Positions 25,901 through 38,072 of a DNA stretch of 64,000 nt are shown in pieces. The stretch lies in NCBI GenBank assembly GCA_030704615.1, contig CM060731.1, forward strand, positions 18,538,001 to 18,602,000, written 5' to 3'. The notes beneath the pieces are model-generated. The model did not search any database and was not told the DNA's origin. It saw only the letters and a program-made list of their open reading frames with translations. This stretch comes from Takakia lepidozioides. Lineage: Eukaryota > Streptophyta > Takakiopsida > Takakiales > Takakiaceae. Position 1 is the stretch's first letter. Each line of letters starts with the position of its first letter. Position numbers and translations under genes: made by a program.

Positions 25901-26395
25901 AGCAACTCTGTCTCTTGCTCAAAGGATCCACATCGCAAGGGTGGCACATGAACCGCCCTTACTTCCACACGACTTCCACAATCTTCCTCATCTTTGTCAT
26001 GATAGCCAAGCCAACTGAGAGGGCATCTGAGAGCTCAGCCAGTAACCACTTCGTTGGTTCAGAATGCATTGGTGCACTACAGGTGCCTGCAAAGTTCCTC
26101 CATGGTTTGGTTATGGCTCATATTGTCCGCCCAATACTGGGAACATTAATCTGCAAGCTCGCAACAAACTGCCATGTGTAGCAGATATTGATGGCATTAG
26201 ACATATGCCAAAGTCTCCTAGAACATAATGACTTTCAAAGCAAATCTTGTCTTGACAAGGGTCCTAAGTTTTCTCTTGGGCAGGCCTGCATCCACACATG
26301 CCTAGTTCAGCTCCCACTCCAACTTGCCTTTATCGTTTTTTATATTCCAAGTGATGGTTTTTGCAAGGTTGTCTAGTGAGCCTCTTTCAAGCTCT

Positions 26396-26760
26396 CCTCA
26401 TTTTCAGTGGGTACAATCAGGTGCAGATGGCAGAGGGACCTGCCACGTTTCAGAGAGTGGTATCTGAGATATTCAAGAGCTATCTCAATGACTTTATGTA
26501 GGTATTCTTAGACAATTTCAGCGTCTTCGGACAGAAATCCAAACACTTGACACAGTTAAAACTCTGCTTACAAGCCTGCAAAGACAATGGAATAAGTCTC
26601 AACCCCGAGAAATGTACATTTTGTGTGAATTCAGGATTACTATTGGGACATCGTGTGCCAACAAGGAATTTTGGTTGACCCAAAGATTATGGACTTGAAG
26701 CTGTTATTAAGTTTCTCTCTCCTCTGTTGTGGTCATATTAAATTTCTCCTTCAGGTAGTA
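26396..26760 (+). pseudogene. Ty3/gypsy reverse transcriptase fragment
   Basis: Translation gives GYNQVQMAEGPATFQRV, then VFLDNFSVFG (the catalytic FLDD box with the second Asp changed to Asn) and GISLNPEKCTFCVNSGLLLG, as in gypsy RT. There is an in-frame TAG before the box and a one-base shift after LLLGH (CQQGILVDPKIM continues in another frame). No integrase, RNase H or LTR was identified around it. Confidence 0.75.
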
Positions 26761-26896
26761 GTAGGTCTGGTAATACAAGTTCTTGGCTAGTAAAATAAAA
26801 GGTTGGCTAGTACACCCACCTTGTTTCTAGGATCAAGTCCAACTCATGGCCTCAATTGTAGGGCCAATGGTTGCTGCTGATTGGCTTGGTATGGCA

Positions 26897-27600
26897 GGGG
26901 TGGCGTTTATCAACCTGTCACTCGGGTTTCGCTTGAGCAATCGCAATCAGACTATCCTTCAAGGTTTTGCATTTCTTTGTAACTATCAGCATTTGTGCAA
27001 ATACAGCCAGGTGCATACTCTTATCGATTTTCCATCTGGCCCAGCATTTATTACTAGTTTTGTGTTTGTTCTATTCAGCTCTCTTGGTGAAATTCTAACA
27101 TAGAATGACTTCAGTAACCTTGAGACATACCTCGAGGTCGATCTGTGGGAGCCATACCTAGATCGAATGGTTGTTGGTTTTGTTCCCCAGGGTTAATTTG
27201 TTAGGATTGCCCAGCAAGACCTTCAGGTTGGTATGATTACCCCTAGACTTGGTAGTGCTGTTTAGGTTACATTATGCTTAAGTTACAGCAAGGGCCTCCC
27301 AAGGTTTGGCTTTTACTAATAGCTCCATTGGCACTGCAGGAATCAAACTACAATTTAGCCCGAGCACCATGTGGGCCTAGTGCAGCTAGCAGTCAATTAC
27401 TATGAGAAAGTGCTGATCCAGACAGAGAATGACCGCCCCATTTTGAAACTACCCCATGAGAGTACGGGTTTCATACCGGGGAATGAAGAAGCAGAAATAG
27501 AGCAAGCTGCAGCAGGTCAAGGCACGGGCCATTGTGACTTGTGCCGTGCGGCAGCTCATAACTTGCATCTGATTTACAAAAAGACAGGGGCCCTTAATTC
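26897..27600 (+). pseudogene. C-terminal exons of a TFIIIC subunit (TFC4/GTF3C3-like), truncated
   Basis: GTF3C3/TFC4 is a TPR subunit of TFIIIC, needed for RNA polymerase III transcription of tRNA genes. Segment 26897-27010 encodes GVAFINLSLGFRLSNRN and QGFAFLCNYQHLCKYSQ and ends at a GT donor. After an intron (27011-27339) the next exon reads ESNYNLARA, then after a small frame slip HHVGLVQLAVNYYEKVL, LKLPHES and HNLHLIYKKTGAL. These are the order and spacing of the protein's C-terminus. The last 15 or so codons are lost into a CT microsatellite. I could not place the earlier exons; the bases upstream are a gypsy fragment. Confidence 0.72.
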
Positions 27601-27605
27601 CACTT

Positions 27606-28048
27606 TGGCATTTCTCTCCCTCTTTCTCTCTCTCTCTCTTCTTTCTCTCTCTCTCTCTTCTTTCTCTCTCTCTCAATGGCCACAAGGCTACGGCAAACAA
27701 CGTCTTATGAGTACATTCTCTCTCTTGCCCCATCAAGGGAGTTTTGCCTGTACCTCTGTTTACCAACTTTTGAAAGTCTTTGAAGCTGAGCCAAAAGCCC
27801 AGGCCCTTTTGGGGCCTGGTTATTGGGCTAATAACCACACACAGCAGATTGATGCTTGTGTAAGGGATTTCTAGAGGATATCTGGAAAACTTGGATCAAT
27901 CATCTGTTCCAAGGTAAGTCATACTACCGGTGTCAGCCCCTGACAAAGGGAGTTTCTGTCCCTTTTTGTTCCCCTCAAACTGAGTGCGGGGTCAATGGCC
28001 ACAAGCCACGGCAAACAACCTATTATGAGTACCTTCTCTCTTGCCCCC
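27606..28048. repeat. CT-rich microsatellite and duplicated 60-bp segment
   Basis: 27606-27676 is a CT/TTTCTC tract. A segment starting CAATGGCCACAAG and ending near CTCTCTTGCCCC occurs at about 27674-27735 and again at about 27990-28048. No gene is seen in 27600-28950. Confidence 0.6.
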
Positions 28049-28989
28049 ACACACGGGTAGGCGGAGGAGTGCCGCTTCGAGCCCTAAAAACCCCGCTCAG
28101 GCCGAAAGTGACCTTCAGAGGCCAGGCCGAAGGCGGATTTTCTTGACCCATTTTGAATTGCGCCTACAGCGGTGCGCTGGACCCAGCATGTGCTTACACA
28201 AGTGGTGAAGCTCTTGGGTGAATAGTCACCGTTACCCTGTCCTAAAGCATCAGCATCGTCAGATGAGTGTTCCTGGGAGCATCTACTGGGACGCTATTTT
28301 GTCATGACAAATAGTGACCCTATAATTTGATAGAAAGATTAACACTCAAGTGAAGACTACTTCACAGACTAACTAACAGTGAAAAACAAAAAAATCAAGG
28401 ACATTCACTCCTGGCATGAACTTGCCAAAACAATGTTATGCCTGACAAGAAGCTTGATAGCATGGATGTGCACGGGTCCTACCTGGGGAAATAAGGGCTT
28501 GCCACCAGGCCATTCTCTAGTGTCATGGGTTCAACAATCGTGTACTAGCAATTGCCTTACCACACCTTCTGGCTCCATTCATCTACGAAAGATGAGCCGG
28601 TGAATCTAGGAAGTATGTGAAGTTTATTCACTATGCAACATTTGGACACACTCTCTATCTTCCAAAGTGCATGTGCTTAATTTCATCACATAACACTTGG
28701 GAGGCAGAACAGCTAGAGTCGTTCCCGTTTTTTCCTGCCACACTTCAGAATGCGCTGTCCTCAAATACCCTTGAAAAAAAGCTACAGAATGCAAAGCCGA
28801 CTTGAGTAAAGCCACAATCTATGGCGAGCCTCCACAAGCTTCTGCATGCTGATCCACACACCCACTGAGAAAAAATCACATCTTCACTGTATTCACATTT
28901 GTAAAGAGTCCGCATTTCCCAATTAAATAACATCTTGCTCAGCTTGGTACATGTACATAAAGAACATGCTGAATGACTGAATGCAAAGC

Positions 28990-30340
28990 TCTAGGAGTGT
29001 GGTCACCCCACACTGTTAATGTCTTCTCTGCACCAGGACACCCAGACTTCGAAACAAATTCCTGATGGCGACCAGCAAAGGTGCCCCCTCTTCAGCCACA
29101 TTCGTACTGTTGGAGCCCACCTCGAGCATGTCATGTAAGATTCTGCCAGTGTCTGGGGTGGGCCTGCAAGTTCCCACAAACCAGTGCCAAAAGCTTGCCA
29201 CAGAGTCAATGTGCCTATCATACTTGCTCATAAATTTTCTGAAATCCTCATACAGTTTTCCAAGGTTGTGCAACCTCCTCCTGTATGTACTTCCAACACC
29301 GCCTGTTTGCACCAGTACCAATTCTCTGCAGCTTTCCAGCCTGCTCACCTGTACAAGGAGCCTCACAGTTGGATTATATCCACGAGTAATAGATTGATAG
29401 CACTTTGCACTAGTAATAGACCAAGCAGTACCTTTTGTGTCAGTTTTAATCAGGTTTTAATGCAACTTTACAATTGGGCTTTCCCATACTTCAAACACTG
29501 GCTGAGGTTCATGCTTTTGAAAAGGTACAGAAAACAACAGCTTCTATGGAAAGCCCAAAACGGAGGTAAGGATCTAATACAAGTTCATCAAAGTACACAA
29601 ATCCCTATGCAAATGCCTACCAAAAGCAGCCATCCAGCTTGTAGGTCAGTGGAGCTTCAAAATCCTGACTAAGAATATTGTGCTGAATCGAAGTCAGTGA
29701 CTGAGAGACACTATGGAGGTGCCCACTCGAGTTCCACCATACCAGACGATGAGAGAGTATCTGTCCTCAAAAACACAAGGCCAAATTTCAGAAGGCCATA
29801 CTTGCCTGCCTCATGATAAACTCCCCATGCAACACCATGTCCTGCATCCTGCAAGTAGACAATGGAGGCTGAAATTCTATCACGTAGCGAGTCACGTAGG
29901 TCAAATGAGGTAAACACTAAACCCCAGGTCCATTTTTTTGACTCCCCAGGATGTTCTGTGTACCAAAATTATGGTCATTTGCCAGACACAGATAATAATA
30001 TAATAACTGATTGAGTGTTCAGCCGCACACATTCTCAGTCCAAATAGATGAAGTACACGCAATGGATATCAGAATGCTCGCTCGTAAGCACTATCATCCA
30101 AATGCTGATCCTCCAACGACGAGACGGATTGTTGCGCCAGCACTACTTGAAGAGCACTAGCTGAAGAAACCAGGTAGAAGTTTCGCGGATAATCGTACAA
30201 CAATCTTCCCGCCCTGATGCGCGTGCAACTTATATATCGACATGGATCTAGACTTGTCGATAGCGAACAAGAAGTACGAGGAAGAGATTCAGTGATATGA
30301 TAGAAAATAAGTTCTCTTACAGGGGTCTTCATGCATTTTA
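28990..30340 (-). other. Possible unrecognised multi-exon gene
   Basis: Minus-strand frames look exon-like but match nothing I know: 29366-29016 (116 aa, including KLYEDFRKFMSKYDRHIDSV), 29917-29711 (DAGHGVAWGVYHEAGKYG, with a plausible CTTGCAG acceptor near 29850), and 30332-30069 (RAGRLLYDYPRNFYL). They could be exons of one gene or chance frames. Confidence 0.25.
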
Positions 30341-30816
30341 GCTTATGAATTGCTTATAATGGATTGCTTGCGAAAGCGGCGAAGACGAATACCTTGAGTC
30401 GCATTCGACAAGAGTTACAGTCACAAAATCTCAACCGGTCTACCTATATTATACACAGCACACAGCGTCAAAAATCAACTACCTTCTTGAGCTTGATATC
30501 CGTGATTTCATAGAAGGTATGAGGACTCCAATACTTAGCCACTGCTCAATTGTGTGCAGTAGACTGACTCCTGCAACTTTGGAAACAGTGACAAAAGGAA
30601 GAGAGCCACCAAAGGGAAGAGAGCGTCTGCCTCCAAACAAAGGTGGAATGACACTGGGAATATCCAGGCCTGGAGTTCGGCCTCACCCTCCTCCACCAAG
30701 GCCTGCATTTTTGTCTCAAAACCCTCTCTTGGGAAGCTCTGGAGTTTCCGCCCCACCTCTTCCCATCGCCGACACCCCAACCACTTGGACTTAAACTGTC
30801 AAGCTTCCTTTGATGA

Positions 30817-31512
30817 TCACCTTCTTCGAGCCTTCTTCATAAGACCTTTACAATCATCATTTGATTACTTCAGCTGCCGTCTCTTGGACAGTGCATTTGG
30901 TTATAGTTCATGACTAATTGATCTTCCTTATTCTGGAGCAGATCCACTAACTTCCCATGCAAGGGGTTTGTCCCTTGATCATATTGAAGTAATGTATGCA
31001 GCATACTTATCCCAAACACCGTTGATACACACATAATAGGGGGAATGTATTAGTTGCTGATCACTGCTTACATAATACTCATGTGAGGCGCTCACGTGAT
31101 CACATTACAGACACACCTCAACTGTGAGCGACTCACAGGCTACATACTGCAACCTCACTACTCGCCTCACTACTTCCCAAGATCATGCAAGCACACTAAT
31201 CATGCAGCTAATCATTCCCTACGTAACAAGAAGCTGCAACCTCACTACTTCCCAAGATCATGCAAGCACACTAATCATGCCTGCGCTAATAATTCCCTAC
31301 GTAACAAGAAGCTGTACCCATATCTAGCAACCAACCTCATACCGTACTCAGCAATATTTCCCTACAACAGATCACCTTCTTCGACATAGGACCTTTAAAG
31401 TCATCACTTGCTTCTTCAGCTGCCTCGGTAGTGAAATATCATCGTCAGTGATCATTGACTAGTAAATGACTAAGGTCTTCAGTTTAATATTCTTTCTGTT
31501 GATCTGGAGCTT
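30817..31512. repeat. Tandem duplications downstream of the terpene synthase gene
   Basis: A segment of about 75 bases (CCTCACTACTTCCCAAGATC ... CCCTACGTAACAAGAAGCTG) is present twice, near 31165-31237 and 31239-31313. A longer diverged duplicate pairs 30817-30960 with 31373-31512 (both with CACCTTCTTCGA and CTTCAGCTGCC); the second copy lies in the 3' flank of the terpene synthase gene. Confidence 0.65.
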
Positions 31513-31557
31513 AATTGCTCTAGAGCTCATGTATTGCATGCAAAAGGGATCTTGTAG

Positions 31558-32583
31558 TTAACTGGTGATGGCCCTGAGCTCTGGGAAAACTGAGTCAGGA
31601 TGCCGGTAGCGCTTGTATATGCTGTGCCAGTAAACACTGCCAGTCATGAGCTCCTTCAAACCTTCCACATAGCTGCGCAGAGCATAGGCCCAAGGTTCCG
31701 CGTCCCACACGGCCAACTGCGTCTCCAGCTCCAGGACGACACGAGCGTACGAGTTCACCACATCCACGGCTCTCCACGCAGCTTGGGGTAGCGGTGTGCC
31801 TTCAGTTTGCATCAACACCATGATTAGATTGCGCGGGTTGTTTTCCTGCACCTCCTTGTAGTAGGAGAAAATATCGTTGACGAAAGCTGCATGCATGCCG
31901 GCCGCGTTGTTCAGCTGTTGGATAAAGGGTAGCGTGCGGGCCTCGTCTGGAAGAAAGGCGTTCTTGCTGAACTCCACCATATTCACAACAAACAAGCTTC
32001 CAAAGTTCCAGGCGCGCAGTTGGGTGTAAGAATCTAAGTCTTGCAAATATGAGCGGTCGTATGCAATGTCGGCAGGGCTGGCAACGCCCGCTCTGTGGTG
32101 CAGAATGACAGAGTCTGCAAAATAATTGAGCCATTCCGGGCTGGACAAGCGTCTCACGTCCTGACCCGCTTCCCACATTATCCCCTCGATCGGAGTGGGA
32201 TCGCGCGGAGGCTCTTGTTGCCTGAAGAGGAGGTTCAAGTTGTTGAGGCACTCGCCGATTTTGTGATGGCTCTCCCGGACGCTGCGATGGATGCCATACT
32301 CCTCGAGGAGCAAGTCGTTTGGCGTATCAAGCAAAAGATCATCTATGATGAACGTGAGGGCACTTATCAGAGCGACGGATACCAAATGATCACAACTGAC
32401 GGCTCCGCTGAACAAAAAGCTGACACACGAGATGGAAAGACGAATATAGGATTCAAACGACTTGATCTGCCAGCGCTCCGCAAATTTCAGCAGGCGTTCC
32501 TCGGCTTCAACTGCAAACATGCTCTGCTGTCGAGGAGGAAGGCCTCTGATGATCAGGGAAGAAACGAGCGGTGGAAGCTCCAT
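31558..32583 (-). CDS. Microbial-type terpene synthase-like protein (MTPSL), single exon, 341 aa
   Basis: This class I terpene cyclase should ionise a prenyl diphosphate (farnesyl or geranyl) to make mono- or sesquiterpenes. The aspartate-rich motif FIIDDLLLD (a DDxxxD variant) lies near residue 80, and the second metal site VNDIFSYYKE (NDxxSxxxE) near residue 240. Length and intron-free structure fit MTPSLs, a family of non-seed plants resembling bacterial and fungal enzymes and unlike the long bipartite seed-plant synthases. No transit peptide is evident, which suggests a cytosolic enzyme. The frame is intact, with a minus-strand TATA-like box about 190 bases upstream. It stands between decayed repeats and has no other recognisable pathway gene nearby. 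Product and substrate cannot be read from sequence. Confidence 0.9.
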   Translation of the reverse strand: MELPPLVSSLIIRGLPPRQQSMFAVEAEERLLKFAERWQIKSFESYIRLSISCVSFLFSGAVSCDHLVSVALISALTFIIDDLLLDTPNDLLLEEYGIHRSVRESHHKIGECLNNLNLLFRQQEPPRDPTPIEGIMWEAGQDVRRLSSPEWLNYFADSVILHHRAGVASPADIAYDRSYLQDLDSYTQLRAWNFGSLFVVNMVEFSKNAFLPDEARTLPFIQQLNNAAGMHAAFVNDIFSYYKEVQENNPRNLIMVLMQTEGTPLPQAAWRAVDVVNSYARVVLELETQLAVWDAEPWAYALRSYVEGLKELMTGSVYWHSIYKRYRHPDSVFPELRAITS

Positions 32584-32767
32584 CTCGTCGTTCGTGGGAT
32601 TCTTTGCGGGGGATAGATGTTCAGACTGGCGCTGGAGCTGAGGAACCCTTGCTGCAGTCCTCCCGGCAGCGAGTACTCGAGCGACCCACTACTGAGAATG
32701 CGAGAGCGGTGAAGCGGGAAGCGTCGATGTGATGAAAATTGTGTAATCCATTTCAGGCCTGGTTTGC

Positions 32768-32777
32768 TTTTTATAAA
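32768..32777 (-). promoter_or_regulatory. Putative TATA box of the MTPSL gene
   Basis: Read on the minus strand, TATAAAAA lies about 190 bases before the ATG, a normal distance for a plant promoter with a short 5' UTR. Confidence 0.45.
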
Positions 32778-32810
32778 GCTACCTATGCGGCATTTTGTTT
32801 TTTAAAAAAC

Positions 32811-35800
32811 TTTTAGAGAAGAGGGACGGAGGCCTCAAAACTTTATAGATAAGGACATGAATGGATTGAATGGATTTTCGTTTGCCTCTCCACACTTACA
32901 GCATCCCCACCCTTGAGCCCAAAAGACTCCCTCTAACGCCAAAATTACGTGATCAATTCAGGGCCTGTTGGGTTCTGTGGCGAGTCAGCCCCTTCAAGCG
33001 CACACCTTGCCTCTGAATCGCCCACGCTATCCTCGCACAGCTCTGCTCCCATTGGGGAGGGGTCGTGCTCGTTGCCAAGCTATTGACACACCTGGGCATG
33101 GTCACGTTGACTTGGATTGAGCGGCCTATCCGGGGCCTGAATACGGCGCTCGGGTTCAGTGCACAGAAGAATATTATGTGCCCACTTTTCATGGGCGTAT
33201 TCGGGCCCTGAATAGGGCGCTGGGGTTCAGTGCACGGAACGATATTATGTGCCCGCTTTTCATGGGATATTGGGTTCAGTGCAAGGGTGTGGACGTTTCC
33301 TACCACCACCCCTTGATATTCTGTTGGAGTGTAGGGTGGGGATGCTCTTACATTGATTCTATTGATGGTCAACATAATGTGAAAATCCAAGGAGGTTGGT
33401 GTAGACTTGTGAAGTAGACTTGTGTAGTTTTGGTGGGCCAGCCCCAATCCTTTGTACCTTCCTACCCCCTATCATATACCCCCTATCATATACAGAGATT
33501 CTAGTGAGGGGGTTGCAGCTTGTTTTGTTGTATTACGTATATATTTAAGGGCCACTTTACACCAAGGACCAAGACCAAGACTAAGCGGAAATGGAGCATT
33601 ATTATTGGGCGAGGGCCAAAAATTGGTCCCAACACTAGGGACCAAGCCCAAAAGACCAAAGTGGGCCAATATGCTTACATGGCACCTACTTTTGGCACGA
33701 ACTTCTTGGCATTTTTATAGCAAAAACATAACAGGGGGATTGTAGCCCTAATAAATTTTATTATAAATTAAAATTCCCGCATCTTGGTGTTTAGGGTAGA
33801 CCAAAAGTCAGATCTTTCGATGGGAGTATTTGGAGCATAAATGTTAACTATCCCTATGATTCCAGCTAAGTTTGGGAGGGCAATAGAACAGAATTGAAGT
33901 CACCTTGGAATCCAAATAGATTCATTAGAAATGAAGGGTTGGAGAGAAGGGGACAGTAAAATGGCTGTACCCCCTTTAGTACCTTCCGAAGTTGGTTTCC
34001 AGAGAGTGTTTGCCAAGGCCACATATAATCCGAGAGGCTGTATATCTTGGAATGATCGAGCTTATGTTCATGAATGATGGAGTCATTCCTTAAGAAGGGT
34101 GCTAGCCAAGTTTTTATTTTTAAGAAAAGAAAATGGAAGTTGGGTCTGCACGCAAGACGTCGCATTTGATGGCCTAAGAATTCGAAAGAAAAACTTTACT
34201 CTGCGGTCTCTTGGACGAAGAGATTTAACCCTGACTAAATGGTCTGGGGGCTTTGGACTTTTCTTGCTAATTTGGAAGAAAATGCCCCTTAGAGGAAACT
34301 GGTTTGGGCTCACTGGATACAACTGAAATTGACCTGAGGGTAAACTGACTGGATGGTAACACTTGTTGGAATAAAATCTACCGGTAACAAACTCTGAAGA
34401 TCTGGATACCTCTCAGCAAGGGAACCATCCAAGGGTAAAGTACCCGAGGGTATGTTATCTGGCAAGTGGAATGCTGGAAGAAAATGCCTATTTTTCCTGC
34501 CAGAAAGAAGTTTTTCTTTGCCACACAACAGCCATCATCTGTTAGTATCCCTAGAAAGGACCTGGAAGAAAAAACAGGGAAAGGATGAGGAGAGAACCTG
34601 ATTTGGAGAGAGTTGAGAGTCAGGTGGTAAAACCAATGGTTGGGAGCTCTCCTGAGAAGTGAATTGAGTAGTGTCAATGACTGACGGTGGGGAGATGTGC
34701 AGAGTACTGACGATAGTCACCAAATCGTCTTTGCTAGCCTTCGCCTCTGCCGAAGAAGAGTCCACCTGGGAGTCCGAAGAGGCTGAGGAAGTCTTAGGTG
34801 CCTTAACTCCATTAATGAAGTCTCCAGTCCTTTGGATCTCCATTCTATGATTGTCCTCTTTTATTTCATACTCAAGGAAAGCCCCCAGGATTTGAAAACC
34901 ATTAAACATTGTATCTTGATTTCGGATCTACAACTTGTGACTTTCCTCCAGGGCTTTCGAGCCATTCTTCCTAGGTCCACATAGCTGTCAGTGGTTGAGG
35001 AGTAGAGTAAATCTCAGCCTCTTCCATAAGGGCCAGTACTTGCGTTGACGGTTTACAATTTAGGCCTGGGTGGTCTTCTAGGTATGCTCCCCACGAAACC
35101 TTGGTTGATGGAACAAAAAAGTGATGGGGCAAGAATCTTGAATCTTTTGTTTGAACAGAATCTATGGGTTGCTGTCGGGGGGACAAGTCTTTACAAAGTG
35201 TGTGATGTCATAAGTTGTAATCCAAAGTGATTCAACGCACTCCCGGTCGTCTGATGTAATGAGCATGGCAGGTGGGTTACCTTTCCTGAAGATGAGTGGT
35301 GTAACAGTACATGATGCTTTGGGGGGTTCTACAATCTCTAGGCACTGCATCGTTTGAGGTCCAGTCCTGGGAAGGAAGCCATTTGAAGACAGGCATTGGC
35401 GAATTTGGAGTTGCAAGCAACACTTATGGTCACCTTGGGGCTAGGTTGGCTGGTTGGTGAAGTCAGTTGAATAACAGGCGAGTCCTCCCTGAGTTTAGCT
35501 TTTTCCTTGCTTGATGAGTCTTTCTGTAGTTGACGAGCTCTTATTTCCTCTTGCATTGGGTCTTGACTAATGTGGCTCTTGGCATAATTACTAAGCCGGG
35601 GCCTAATCTGCAGAAAGTCAAACATTACCGATGAAATATAAAAAATAAGAATATACCATAAATGGGATCCTCCGATACCATGGTTCAACAAAATGACGTG
35701 ACATGAATACTCTAAAAGATTCAAAGAATAATGACGCAAAATGACATTAAGACATGTCACAATCATGACGTCACTTCCGTCGTGACACCAAAGTGTTTAG

Positions 35801-36267
35801 TTCCTAGATAGTCAATTTGTGCAATCTTGTCTGATACATCAATAGTGAGGTGCAAGCATCACGAGTACATCCGTTAATCCAGTCATTGTTTGAATAAAAT
35901 CCCATTTGTCAACTTCAATTATCCGATATGGTGAATAAATTGAAAGTGTGTGAATGAAACCCAATCCCGAAGTGATCCGTTTAAGAGAGCTAGGTTTCGC
36001 TCGATGAAACCTAAGGATTTCATGGATCGAACTGGAGATCCACCCACCAAAACTACACAAATCTACGCCAACCTCATTAGATTTTCACATTATGTTGACC
36101 ATCAATAGAAACAATGTAAGTGTGGCGAGGTAAACGAATGTTGAGAATAATACAAAAAATTGTGGGCTGTCGCTCCCAGGTTTCTTTAAAAGAAAAGAAA
36201 ATCCTTTCATGTCCATTCAATCCATTCATGTCCTAAAGTTTGAGGCCTATGTCCCTCTTCTCTAAAA
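32811..36267. mobile_element. 3.4-kb element with long terminal inverted repeats, disrupted by a MITE
   Basis: The left arm (32811-32900 continuing at 33353-33437) is matched in reverse by the right arm (36041-36267). Shared landmarks are AGAGAAGAGGGAC, GGACATGAATGGATTGAATG, CCACACTTACA, ATTGATGGTCAACATAATG and GTGTAGTTTTGGTGGG. Arms are about 180-230 bp, so this could be a Mutator-like or foldback element. The interior (33438-36040) has only broken frames, for example minus 34909-34535 (Ser-rich) and plus 34099-34326, and nothing I recognise. Target duplications could not be resolved because the flanks are homopolymer-rich. Confidence 0.65.
32901..33344. mobile_element. MITE nested in the left arm, with 7-8-bp target duplication
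   Basis: The ends are GCATCCCCACCCT and, in reverse complement, AGGGTGGGGATG(C). The flanks are CACTTACA (left) and CTCTTACA (right), one mismatch over 8 bp, as for a hAT-type insertion. The opposite arm of the host element has uninterrupted CCACACTTACATTG, the pre-insertion state. Inside, a segment of about 67 bases is tandemly duplicated (33128-33194 and 33199-33265). Confidence 0.8.
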
Positions 36268-36579
36268 AAAAAAACCCAATTATTCAAATTAAAAACGTAA
36301 TTGTGGCCGGAGAGAGCGATGGCGGAGCGGCGGGGAAGCGCCCAACGACCGGTCGCTTCATCTCTTTCCCCTGTCCTCCTGTCGCCTTCCCTCATTTCTA
36401 TATGGCTGCTTTATCCTCCAATTGTTGATGCAATTCAGAATTGGGTTGGTCAGTGTCAGTTGCTAGCAGGTCTCCATGGGCTCGTTGGGTGTATCTGTGG
36501 TGGTTAGGAGTGACTTTGACAAGTTACTGCCGATGTGGCAGCAGGAAAGTATCCAAAAACAGATAACATAGATGAGGAG

Positions 36580-37800
36580 AAGCTTGTTGACGTTTGTTTG
36601 CATTTGCAATGCGTGTGCAAGCCTGGCAGCCCTGGAAAGGTGCAATGAGGTCCATGGTGACATCATCAAAGCTGATTTGTACCAGATGTCATCCTGAACA
36701 CAGCCCTGCGGGACATGTATGTCAAATGTGAGTGCATCGAGGATGCAAAGGGAGTTTTCGACAGTATGGCTGAAAGAAATGTGGTGTCGTGGAGGGCGAT
36801 GATTGCAGGATATGCACAACAAGGGGCGGGATGGAGGCTTCGGAGACCTATGAGCAAATGATGGGGGAAGGGGTGAAGCCCGACCGCATAACGTTTGTTT
36901 GCATTTGCAATGTGTGTGCAAGCCTGGCAGCTCTGGAAAGGTGCAAAGTGGTCCATGGTGACATCGTCACATCTGGAATTGTACCCAATGTCATTCTGAA
37001 CACTGCCCTGCTGGACATGTATGTCAAATGTGAGTGCATCGAGGATGCAAAGGGAGTTTTCAACAGTATGGCTGAAGGAGATGTGGTGTCGTGGAGGGCG
37101 ATGATTGCAGAATATGCACAACAAGGGCGCGGGATGGAGGCGTTGGAGACCTATGAGCAATTGATGTGCGAAGGGGTGAAGCCCAACCGCATAACGTTTG
37201 TGTGCATTTGCAATGCGTGTGCAAGCCTGGCAGCTTTGGAAAGGTGCAATGAGGTCCACGCATGTGACATCTTCAAAGTTGGATTTGTACCAGATGTCAT
37301 CTTGAACACTGCCCTGCTGGACATGTATGTCAAATGTGAGTGCATCGAGGATGCAAAGGGAGTGTTCGACAGTATGGCTGAAACAAATGTGGTGTCGTGG
37401 AGGGCGATGATTGCAGGATATGCACAGCAAAGGGCGGGATGGAGGCTTTGGAGACCTATGAGCAATTGATGTGAAAAAGGGTGAAGCCCAACCACATCAC
37501 ATTTGTTTGCGTTTGCAATGATTGTGCAAGCCTGGCAGCCCTGGAAAGGTGCAATGAGGTCCATGGGACATCGTCAAAGTTGGATTTGTACCAGATGTCA
37601 TCCTGAACACTGCTCTGCTGGACTTGTATGTCAAATGTGAGTGCATCAAGGATGCAAAGGGAGTGTTCGACAGGATGACTGAACGAAATGTGGTGTCGTG
37701 GAATTCCATGATCGCAGGATATTCCCAGCATGGTTGTCATAGGGAGGTCCTGCAACTATTTGAATGAATGTAAAAGAATGGCTTGAAACCGGACAGTATC
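36580..37800 (+). pseudogene. PPR (PLS-type) pseudogene
   Basis: Four consecutive P-L-S blocks of about 300 bases recur, with phrases such as CASLAALERC, VILNTALLDMYVKCECIEDA and NVVSWRAMIAGYAQQ. One 226-residue frame (36789-37469) is open. The blocks before and after are out of frame because of small indels (one base missing near 36828 and 37431) and stops, and no E or DYW domain follows. The blocks resemble each other more than the PPR gene at 2.8-5.66 kb, which suggests local amplification. Confidence 0.8.
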
Positions 37801-38072
37801 ACCTTTATATGTGGTCTCTCTGGGTAGATGGTCAACTGAATGCAGCAGTTGCAGCGGCACAGTTGATGAAATAAGGCACCTCATCCATGGCCACAACTTA
37901 TGAAAGAGGATCAAGAGAGGGAGTCCACAACACCTCTTCTGGCACTTTTGGGCATGTGAAGATACTTTGTGCTTGGTGATCATCCAAGTGTCTCTCACTT
38001 CTCACTTGTGGAGTGTGTTGTGGTTCCTATTAAATTATAAAGCTGAGAGAATGTCTCAATCGATATGATTCT

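Noticed and set aside
32095-32616. 173-aa plus-strand frame antisense to the terpene synthase gene
   Set aside because: It is a shadow of the minus-strand gene; all conserved motifs and the TATA-like box belong to the minus strand.
34099-34326. Non-LTR retrotransposon fragment in the inverted-repeat element
   Set aside because: The frame is open for 75 residues but contains no reverse-transcriptase motif I can name.
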